A stretch of 16,084 nt of DNA, taken from positions 1,564 to 17,647 of the forward strand of contig DFDI01000084.1 in NCBI GenBank assembly GCA_002367635.1, read 5' to 3'. The notes beneath the pieces were generated by a model. The model saw only the letters and a list, made by a program, of their open reading frames with translations. It searched no databases and was not told where the DNA came from. How positions within the stretch are numbered: position 1 is the stretch's first letter; each line of letters opens with the position of its first letter. The position numbers and the translations under genes were made by a program. Below are positions 1 to 5,801 of this stretch, piece after piece. The stretch is from Betaproteobacteria bacterium UBA3031. GTDB taxonomy: Bacteria; Pseudomonadota; Gammaproteobacteria; Burkholderiales; Eutrophovitaceae.

Positions 1-2196
1 ATGGAAATTAAGGTCAACTTTCTCGACAAGCTGCGCCTAGAAGCTAAGTTCGATGACTTTACGGTTGTCGCTGACCAGCCGATTCGTTATAAAGGTGATG
101 GCTCGGCGCCTGGCCCCTTCGACTATTTTTTAGTCTCTTCGGCTTTGTGTGCAGCTTACTTTGTGAAGTTGTACTGTGAAACACGCAATATTTCCACTGA
201 AAACATTCGTCTGTCGCAAAACAATATTGTCGATCCAGTAAATCGTTATCAACAAATATTTAAAATTCAGGTTGAGTTACCTTCGGATATTCCAGAGGTA
301 GATCGCCGGGGTATATTGCGCTCTATTGAGCGTTGTACCGTTAAAAAAGTAGTGCAAGCTGGGCCCGAGTTTGTTATCGAAGAGGTGGATAATCTCGATA
401 CCGATGCTCAGTCGTTACTCAATCTCCAACCAACATCCGATGTCAGCACTATTGTCACTGGAAAAGACTTGCCGCTGGAGCAAACCATCGCCAATATGTC
501 CGGCATTTTGGCAAACTTGGGCATCAGGATTGAAATTGCATCATGGCGCAATATCATCCCTAATGTGTGGTCCTTGCATATCCGAGATGCGCAGTCACCA
601 ATGTGTTTTACCAATGGTAAGGGAGCGACCAAAGAAAGTGCGTTGGCGTCAGCCCTAGGTGAGTATATTGAAAGGCTTAGTAACAATCATTTCTACGCCG
701 AATCTTTTTGGGGTGAGGACATCGCCAACTCAAGTTTTGTTCATTACCCGAATGAGCGCTGGTTCAAGCCGGGGCCAGAGGATGAGCTACCGATTGGGAT
801 TCTAGATGAGTACTGCCTGCCAATCTACAATTTCGATGGCGAGTTGCGGGGCTCACATCTGATCGATACTAATTCTGGCAATGTGCAGCGAGGTATTTGT
901 TCGCTGCCTTATGTACGTCAATCTGATAGGGAAGTGGTGTATTTTCCTTCTAACCTAATCGAAAACCTGTTTGCCAGTAACGGCATGAGTGCGGGTAATA
1001 CGTTGGCCGAAGCGCAGGTACAGTGTCTGTCTGAGATTTTTGAGCGCGCGGTAAAGCGAGAAATTTTAGAACGTGAAATCACTCTGCCTGATGTGCCGTA
1101 TGACGTGCTGTCAAAATTTTCCGGCATCCTGGCAGGTATTCAGGGTTTAGAGGAACAAGGCTTTCCGGTGTTAGTAAAAGATGCGTCAATGGGTGGGATT
1201 TACCCAGTGTTGTGCGTTACTCTGATGAATCCGCGCACGGGTGGTGTTTTTGCGTCATTCGGTGCCCATCCCAGTTTCGAGGTGGCGCTGGAGCGCAGCC
1301 TTACGGAACTGCTGCAAGGTCGCAGTTTTGAAGGTTTGAGCGATTTGCCTCGCCCCACCTTTGAAAGCAACGCGGTTACTGAACCAAATAATTTTGTTGA
1401 GCACTTCATCGATTCCAGTGGAATCGTGTCATGGCGCTTTTTCAGTGACAAAGCTAATTACGAGTTTGTTGAGTGGGATTTTTCTAGTGGTGGCGAGGAC
1501 TCTAATGTCGACGAAGCTGAGACCTTATTCAGCATTCTTAAAAGTATGGGCAAAGAGGTTTACACCGCGACATATGACCAGTTGGGGGCCATAGCCTGCA
1601 GAATTTTGGTGCCTGGTTATTCGGAAGTTTACCCAGTCGAGGAGTTAATCTGGGACAACACCAACAAGGCATTGTTGTTTCGCTCTGATATTTTAAACTT
1701 ACATCGCCTGGACGATGCAAGCCTTGCTGCTCTGCTAGAGCGGTTGGATAACAACGAGTTGGATGAGTACTCTGATATCGCCACCTTGATCGGGATAGAG
1801 TTTGACGACAATACGGAGTGGGGGCAATTGACTGTTCTCGAGTTAAAACTTCTGATTCACCTAGCTTTAAAGCAATTTGAGGAAGTTCATGAGTTGGTTG
1901 GAGCGTTCCTGCAGTACAACGACAACACCGCCGAGCGCGGATTGTTCTACCAGAACTTGAGTGTGGTGCTCGAGGTGCTGCTCGATGATGAATTGGAATT
2001 GGATGACTACGCCGTAAATTTCCGTCGTATGTTTGGTCATGATCGTATGGATGCTGTCATGGGATCAGTTGATGGGAGTGTTCGCTTTTTCGGGTTAACT
2101 CCAACGAGTATGAAATTGGAGGGGCTTGATAGGCACCACCGGCTAATTGACAGTTACAAAAAAATATATAAAGCGCGGGCTGAGACAGCTGAATGA
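1..2196 (+). CDS. OsmC domain/YcaO domain fusion protein
   Basis: The protein has 731 residues. The N-terminal part (about 1-135) resembles an OsmC/Ohr-like fold and has Cys50 (in SSALCAAYF) and Cys112 (in ERCTVKK) at the places where OsmC proteins carry their redox cysteine pair. From about 150 onward it resembles YcaO: the GKGATKESALASALGEYIER stretch near 206-225 and the AEAQVQCLSEIFER stretch near 337-349 correspond to the Ser/Glu/Gln-rich ATP- and Mg-binding segments of YcaO proteins. YcaO enzymes activate amide backbones with ATP for cyclodehydration or thioamidation; E. coli YcaO is linked to RimO-dependent beta-methylthiolation of ribosomal protein S12. The fused family has no established function and is skewed to marine proteobacteria. 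The ATG is the first base of the window, so its ribosome site is outside view, but MEIKVNFLDK looks like a natural start. No precursor peptide or partner gene is obvious next to it. The family call is firm; the role is unknown. Confidence 0.93.
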   Translation: MEIKVNFLDKLRLEAKFDDFTVVADQPIRYKGDGSAPGPFDYFLVSSALCAAYFVKLYCETRNISTENIRLSQNNIVDPVNRYQQIFKIQVELPSDIPEVDRRGILRSIERCTVKKVVQAGPEFVIEEVDNLDTDAQSLLNLQPTSDVSTIVTGKDLPLEQTIANMSGILANLGIRIEIASWRNIIPNVWSLHIRDAQSPMCFTNGKGATKESALASALGEYIERLSNNHFYAESFWGEDIANSSFVHYPNERWFKPGPEDELPIGILDEYCLPIYNFDGELRGSHLIDTNSGNVQRGICSLPYVRQSDREVVYFPSNLIENLFASNGMSAGNTLAEAQVQCLSEIFERAVKREILEREITLPDVPYDVLSKFSGILAGIQGLEEQGFPVLVKDASMGGIYPVLCVTLMNPRTGGVFASFGAHPSFEVALERSLTELLQGRSFEGLSDLPRPTFESNAVTEPNNFVEHFIDSSGIVSWRFFSDKANYEFVEWDFSSGGEDSNVDEAETLFSILKSMGKEVYTATYDQLGAIACRILVPGYSEVYPVEELIWDNTNKALLFRSDILNLHRLDDASLAALLERLDNNELDEYSDIATLIGIEFDDNTEWGQLTVLELKLLIHLALKQFEEVHELVGAFLQYNDNTAERGLFYQNLSVVLEVLLDDELELDDYAVNFRRMFGHDRMDAVMGSVDGSVRFFGLTPTSMKLEGLDRHHRLIDSYKKIYKARAETAE

Positions 2197-2532
2197 TATG
2201 TTCTTAGACTGTTTAGTTCCAAGGGCTAATCAGGTTTAATAGAGCTCTTCCCATACTGGGAAGAGCCGTCCAATGACGAAAAATAAACTCCCATTTTTGA
2301 GTCTTGGGCTCTGAATTTAAAATAAACGGATCTCAATTAGATAAGGGTGCTAGAGTGCGTCAGGCACTAAATAAACACACCCTGAGCGCCTGTTTGATGT
2401 CCGGTCTTGTGTGGAAACTCTGTGGGAGACTGAGACGTAGTTAGATCGCTCACTCGTTGTTAACAAACGAATGATTGGCAGAGAGGTATTCATATTAAAA
2501 GTAGTGATTAACTAAGTAGAGAGGGAAAACAG
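2197..2532. other. Intergenic region with hairpins, 5' of small ORF
   Basis: No gene over 40 codons is apparent. It holds the perfect hairpin at 2244-2266 (listed separately). A second nested structure has AGGGTG at 2344-2349 facing CACCCT at 2378-2383, with AGTGC at 2354-2358 facing GCACT at 2364-2368 inside it. A weak sigma70-like pair, TTGAGT (2297) and TAAAAT (2318), has a short 15-base spacer; if used, it would give a leader of about 200 bases containing the nested hairpin ahead of the small gene at 2533. A near-symmetric TCGTTGTTAACAAACGA element sits around 2454-2470. All regulatory readings here are inference. Confidence 0.4.
2244..2266. repeat. Perfect 10-bp inverted repeat downstream of ycaO-like gene
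   Basis: GCTCTTCCCA at 2244-2253 and TGGGAAGAGC at 2257-2266 are perfect reverse complements separated by TAC. The position, 48 bases after the OsmC-YcaO stop, suits a transcription end, but no T-tract follows on either strand. It may therefore be a pause or mRNA 3'-end stabilising hairpin, or a protein site, and not a standard intrinsic terminator. Confidence 0.6.
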
Positions 2533-2667
2533 ATGTCAAAAGGTAATAAAAAACAAAGTAATCGTGAAGCAAAAAAACCTAAGCAAATTAAAGAGAAAAT
2601 CATTGTTACCGCGGATTCTGGAAAGTCTTCAAAAGCGGCTCTATCTAGAATGAAAGCGCCAAAATAA
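2533..2667 (+). CDS. Small Lys-rich basic protein, 44 residues
   Basis: ATG at 2533 opens a 44-residue frame (MSKGNKKQSNREAKKPKQIK...) ending in TAA at 2665-2667. A GAGGGA ribosome site lies about 7 bases upstream, one of the better ones in this part of the window. The product is very rich in lysine, has no cysteine and no membrane segment, and opens with a KGNKK...REAKKPK block of a kind I have seen in short uncharacterised proteobacterial proteins. Such proteins are plausibly disordered and may bind nucleic acid, but nothing here shows that directly. It is separated by 336 bases from the upstream gene and is followed after about 150 bases by a strong terminator, so it is probably transcribed on its own. 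Confidence 0.6.
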   Translation: MSKGNKKQSNREAKKPKQIKEKIIVTADSGKSSKAALSRMKAPK

Positions 2668-2707
2668 TTAAAACGAGAGATATCTAATTACATGGTTGGT
2701 CGACGCC

Positions 2708-2800
2708 ATGTCGGACCCCGTCGTTCTTAAAGAGGACGTGGTTTTTATCGACAATCAGCAAAAATATTTCTTAAGAAGATTGCTGAATACAGGAACATAA
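2708..2800 (+). CDS. Possible 30-residue small protein
   Basis: ATG at 2708 opens MSDPVVLKEDVVFIDNQQKY... and closes at TAA 2798-2800, 20 bases before the terminator hairpin. The residue composition (alternating hydrophobic and charged residues, then a basic FLRRLL stretch) looks protein-like, and the frame stays open upstream to 2672, with a TTG at 2696. No convincing Shine-Dalgarno sequence precedes either start, so translation might depend on coupling to the 44-residue gene upstream. It could equally be chance in a 3' untranslated region or small RNA. I do not recognise it. Confidence 0.25.
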   Translation: MSDPVVLKEDVVFIDNQQKYFLRRLLNTGT

Positions 2801-2819
2801 CAAGAGATCGCTAGCCACT

Positions 2820-2856
2820 ATAGGTCTTTCATGTTTACATGAAAGACCTATTTTTT
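2820..2856 (+). terminator. Strong rho-independent terminator
   Basis: A 14-bp perfect stem (ATAGGTCTTTCATG at 2820-2833 against CATGAAAGACCTAT at 2838-2851) closes a TTTA loop, and its 3' arm runs directly into T6 at 2851-2856. This is a textbook intrinsic terminator on the + strand. It ends the transcript carrying the 44-residue protein, and possibly the 30-residue frame, before the unrelated exported-protein gene at 2981. Confidence 0.88.
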
Positions 2857-2904
2857 ATGATATTTAGATCAGAATAGATCGAAACCAATGAGTTCTCCAT
2901 CATT

Positions 2905-2932
2905 TTGTAATCTATCGATTGACCGATACAAT
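2905..2932 (+). promoter_or_regulatory. Candidate sigma70 promoter for exported protein gene
   Basis: TTGTAA at 2905-2910 (4 of 6 to the -35 consensus) and TACAAT at 2927-2932 (5 of 6 to the -10) are 16 bases apart. They lie just after the terminator at 2820-2856 and about 48 bases before the ATG at 2981. The spacer contains an imperfect inverted element, TATCG...CGATA (2913-2928), that could be an operator. The position fits well; activity is inferred. Confidence 0.4.
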
Positions 2933-2980
2933 TTATGGAGTTTCTTGTACGCTAGGCTCAACACGAGAAATAGATGACTT

Positions 2981-3493
2981 ATGGAAAAAACTCTAATTTG
3001 TTTGAAATATTTTTCTGCTTGCCTGTTAATGATTTGGGGTTGTGCTGCTTACGCTGATAGAGAGTGGTATTTGACGTGTGATGTATGGCGTATCGCAGAT
3101 GTAAAAAATACTGTTGAAATTAATCTTTTTGGATACGAAAAAGATTTATTCACTTCCCAATTGTTGGAGCTTAAACAGCTTGATTTTAAGTATGATCCCC
3201 CAAATGACATCAATTTAATCTCTTCCGTTGAGCGATACGACGATTTTTTCTTAATAGTGAAAGACGTCGAGATATCATTTAAGCGAGGAAATTTGGAGCC
3301 TAGAGAACATCCTTCAGCTATAGAAATGGTTAAAGGATCGGCAACAATTAAAATAAACAGGTACACACTAAAGTTGAGCGGGGACTGGCGCCCTAAATGG
3401 TTACTTAGAGAGGGCGACGAATCAGTTCAGCAGCAATACATTTTCGTTGCTTCGTTATCAGGCTTATGCGGGGCGCATACCAAAAAGTTTTGA
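2981..3493 (+). CDS. Unrecognised exported protein, 170 residues
   Basis: I do not recognise a family. The first 25 residues form a signal peptide: Lys3/Lys9, a hydrophobic core FSACLLMIWGCAA, and a probable signal peptidase I site after AYA (residues 23-25). The W-G-C at 19-21 is a poor lipobox, so a lipoprotein is less likely. The mature part has only two cysteines, Cys33 near its start and Cys163 near its end, a pair that could form a disulfide in the periplasm. The rest looks beta-rich (EINLFGYEKDLF, IKINRYTLKLSGDW). The gene is more AT-rich than the long genes to its right and stands alone between a terminator and a gene-poor stretch, which could reflect recent acquisition. The ribosome site before 2981 is weak. 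Confidence 0.7.
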   Translation: MEKTLICLKYFSACLLMIWGCAAYADREWYLTCDVWRIADVKNTVEINLFGYEKDLFTSQLLELKQLDFKYDPPNDINLISSVERYDDFFLIVKDVEISFKRGNLEPREHPSAIEMVKGSATIKINRYTLKLSGDWRPKWLLREGDESVQQQYIFVASLSGLCGAHTKKF

Positions 3494-3862
3494 ACTCCTT
3501 AGTAAATTACGTTAATGCCAATCAAAAATCATCAATGCAAATTTCTCGTGTGGATCATTTAAAGTCTGGACGACTTGGATGAGTTTTTTGGTGTTAGGAT
3601 TGGCAAATCGAAATTGACGAGTTGGTCAAACCACCACTGTTGCTAACCGGACGAATTGAGAAGGACAATAGCCTAGATAGAGAGCGGAAGTCTTAATTTA
3701 TGGAGGCGGGGCCCCTGGAGGCTGGTTGTTCAGAATTCATGAGGCATCGCAGGATTCGAACATTGTTAATAACTAAAGGTAATGGTGTTTTTGAATGGAC
3801 AATTGGTCGACTGAAATGATTAATAAATGTAGCAAAAATTTATATCTCAGTGGTGAGCGTAA
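3494..3862. other. Gene-poor stretch with GC-rich symmetric block
   Basis: No credible gene is visible in these 369 bases on either strand. At 3701-3722 two copies of TGGAGGC exactly flank the 8-base palindrome GGGGCCCC, in otherwise AT-rich surroundings. Near 3754-3762 a string resembling the T-loop of a minus-strand tRNA (GGATTCGAAC) occurs, but without a pairing stem. The stretch ends with a GGTGAG ribosome site at 3852-3857 for the next gene. Confidence 0.5.
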
Positions 3863-5149
3863 ATGATGATAGATGGGAGCTCCCTTCGCCGTAATCTATC
3901 GGACGAATTGCACGCGCGCGCCTTTAATAATTTTTCTGGCGCTGGCCGTTTCGTAAGATTTGTTTACTTAATTGATGGTAATACAGAAGCATTGATTCAA
4001 TATGTGAATGCCTTCTTAAGCGCGGAGGGCCATACGCTTATTCCTGCGGGGAGTAAGTTTGCTACCTTTTCGCTGGATGAGTATTCACTCGAATATGAAC
4101 GTCATACTGAATTCGTTTCTATTAGTTTCATTCAAAAAACAGATGCGCTAGATACAGGCCTTTTGTCAGCATCATACGATGAAAGTAAGGTGCCTCTGCC
4201 TTTGGAGTGGGCACGCCGAGCTCCAATGAGTTTGTTTCACGCCATATGGTTGGAAATTGGAGGAAAATCACCAGTTGGCTTGACTGAGCAAAACATGCTT
4301 GACCTGATGGAGGCTCGCGCGGTTGCGGCAAACCAATTCAGTGATGGAGCAGCTGAGGTATATTTTGCTTTTGACATTGATAAAGCTGGATTTTCGAGAG
4401 TCGCTCTTTATAATTCGAGTATGACAGCGAGTCGGCTTGGCCGCGCGGTACAACGAATTGTCGAGCTGGAAACTTATCGGCTACTTGCGCTTCTGGGTTT
4501 TGCAACAGTACGGGAACATGAATCCAAGCTTGATGCAATAGCGAAGCGTGTTGGAGTGCTGACTAACGAGCTGGGGGATCAGATTAATCAGCCCGAAAGT
4601 CATGTGGAGAGCATGCTGTCCAACCTTTCAACACAGGCAGCTGATTTGGAGGGGATTTACTCGAATGCGTCTTATCGCATGGCCGCGACCAAGGCCTATG
4701 ACAGCATTGTTTTAAACCGTCTTGAAGGTTTGAGGGTAAGCCGTGTCGAGGGTTTTCAAGGCGTAAAGGGCTTTTTGAATCGTCGAATGTTGCCTGCGAT
4801 AGATAGCTGTCGTGCATTCTCAGAGCGGCTCCGTCGGCTCTCTGAGCGTATTAGTCGGGCTGGTGATTTATTACAAACGCAGACTGAGATGATTATTCAG
4901 CGTCAGAATCGAGACTTACTGATTTCCATGAACAGTAGAGCAAAGGCTCAGTTGCGTTTACAACAAACAGTCGAAGGGTTGTCCATTGCTGCGGTAACCT
5001 ATTATGGTGCCGGACTCGTTGGCTTTTTGGGTATGTCATTACCGTTAGATAGTTGGGGAATTGATTTGGTCACGATCAAGGCGGTTTCTATCCCTGTTAT
5101 TGCAAGTTTTGTTTGGCTGACGATTCGCCGAGTTAAACAAAGCAAGTAA
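3863..5149 (+). CDS. DUF3422 family membrane protein
   Basis: The 428-residue product matches the DUF3422 family in length and in hallmark segments: an N-terminal RNLSDELHARAF (10-21), a central AEVYFAFDI...R-x-x-ALYNSSMTASRLGR block (about 164-194), and a C-terminus with two membrane segments (about 372-393 and 403-421) ending in a basic RRVKQSK tail. The region from about 215 to 370 is heptad-like and predicted helical, so the likely form is a cytoplasmic helical body anchored by a C-terminal hairpin. Function is not established. ATG-ATG at 3863/3866 follows a GGTGAG site at a suitable distance. It runs 56 bases ahead of the SxtJ-like gene on the same strand, with no clear terminator between, so cotranscription with the carbamoyltransferase module is possible. 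Confidence 0.88.
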   Translation: MMIDGSSLRRNLSDELHARAFNNFSGAGRFVRFVYLIDGNTEALIQYVNAFLSAEGHTLIPAGSKFATFSLDEYSLEYERHTEFVSISFIQKTDALDTGLLSASYDESKVPLPLEWARRAPMSLFHAIWLEIGGKSPVGLTEQNMLDLMEARAVAANQFSDGAAEVYFAFDIDKAGFSRVALYNSSMTASRLGRAVQRIVELETYRLLALLGFATVREHESKLDAIAKRVGVLTNELGDQINQPESHVESMLSNLSTQAADLEGIYSNASYRMAATKAYDSIVLNRLEGLRVSRVEGFQGVKGFLNRRMLPAIDSCRAFSERLRRLSERISRAGDLLQTQTEMIIQRQNRDLLISMNSRAKAQLRLQQTVEGLSIAAVTYYGAGLVGFLGMSLPLDSWGIDLVTIKAVSIPVIASFVWLTIRRVKQSK

Positions 5150-5205
5150 AATAAAAAATAGGTTTTAAGCTTAGTTTAAATATCCTAGATCAATTAATAG
5201 CATTC

Positions 5206-5616
5206 ATGTCTACTCAATCATCAGATACAGACCTGCCATCAAACCGGACATTCGGATATTTCTTTTCTGTTTTATTTGCGGCATTCGCTTTTTATTTATT
5301 CACGCATGATCAGAGTGTTTTGCTCTATGGCAGCTTAATAACATTGACTGTTCTATTTTCAGCTACCGCAACATTTAAGCCTTGTTTATTACTGCCCTTA
5401 AATCAATTGTGGATGAGGTTTGGACGTTTGCTGGGTAAAATTATCAGTCCAATTGTTATGGGTGCTATTTACTTTGGCTTGTTCGTCCCTATGGGGCTGG
5501 TGATGAGAGTTTTCGGGCGAGATGAGCTCCGGTTACGCGTCAAAGCACGGCAGACGTACTGGAAGCCGAAAGAGTTAAAGAATTTAGATGATGATTCGTT
5601 CAATAATCAATTTTAA
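5206..5616 (+). CDS. SxtJ family membrane protein
   Basis: This 136-residue protein has hydrophobic segments near 16-34, 38-56 and 80-102, then a charged cytoplasmic-type tail (RDELRLRVKARQTYWKPKE). The order of segments, the GRLLGKIISPIVMG motif before the third segment, and the tail match SxtJ, a small membrane protein named from the cyanobacterial saxitoxin cluster and known to accompany NodU-type carbamoyltransferases elsewhere. Its biochemical role is unknown; a scaffold or anchor for the carbamoyltransferase is my inference. The gene is followed 12 bases later by a DUF5989 gene and then the carbamoyltransferase, the expected partners. The ribosome site is weak. Confidence 0.85.
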   Translation: MSTQSSDTDLPSNRTFGYFFSVLFAAFAFYLFTHDQSVLLYGSLITLTVLFSATATFKPCLLLPLNQLWMRFGRLLGKIISPIVMGAIYFGLFVPMGLVMRVFGRDELRLRVKARQTYWKPKELKNLDDDSFNNQF

Positions 5617-5628
5617 ATAGAACCTCTT

Positions 5629-5781
5629 ATGATCGACATATTAAAAGAGTTGTGGCGTTTCTTACGTGTTCGAAAAAAACTCTGGATGACGCCAATTATT
5701 ATTGTGATGCTTCTTCTTGGAGGTTTGTTAGTTCTGGCACAGGGCTCGGTAGTAGCTCCGTTCATATACACACTGTTCTGA
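5629..5781 (+). CDS. DUF5989 (SxtK-like) mini membrane protein
   Basis: ATG at 5629 opens 50 codons ending in TGA at 5779-5781. The product starts with MIDILKELWRFLRVRKKLWM, a short amphipathic and basic head, followed by one membrane segment (about 22-46) and a short tail ending VVAPFIYTLF. That pattern is the signature of DUF5989 proteins, which sit beside SxtJ and NodU-family carbamoyltransferases, as SxtK does in the saxitoxin cluster. Its role is unknown. It lies between its expected partners, with gaps of 12 and 20 bases, so the three are probably one transcription unit. It is short enough to be missed by automatic gene calls. Confidence 0.85.
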   Translation: MIDILKELWRFLRVRKKLWMTPIIIVMLLLGGLLVLAQGSVVAPFIYTLF

Positions 5782-5801
5782 TTTGATACGACTTATCGGC
5801 C

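Noticed and set aside
2244..2266. Calling the 10-bp hairpin after the YcaO gene an intrinsic terminator
   Set aside because: No T-tract follows on either strand, so I list it only as an inverted repeat.
2533..2667. The 44-residue basic peptide as a precursor substrate of the upstream YcaO protein
   Set aside because: It lacks cysteine and a leader/core layout, lies 336 bases away behind a hairpin with its own ribosome site, and no RiPP transporter or protease is in view.
3735..3775. tRNA-like T-loop string (GGATTCGAAC) suggesting a minus-strand tRNA or an attachment-site fragment
   Set aside because: The flanking five bases do not pair as a T-stem, no CCA-type end or other arms are present at the right distances, and no integrase gene is near.
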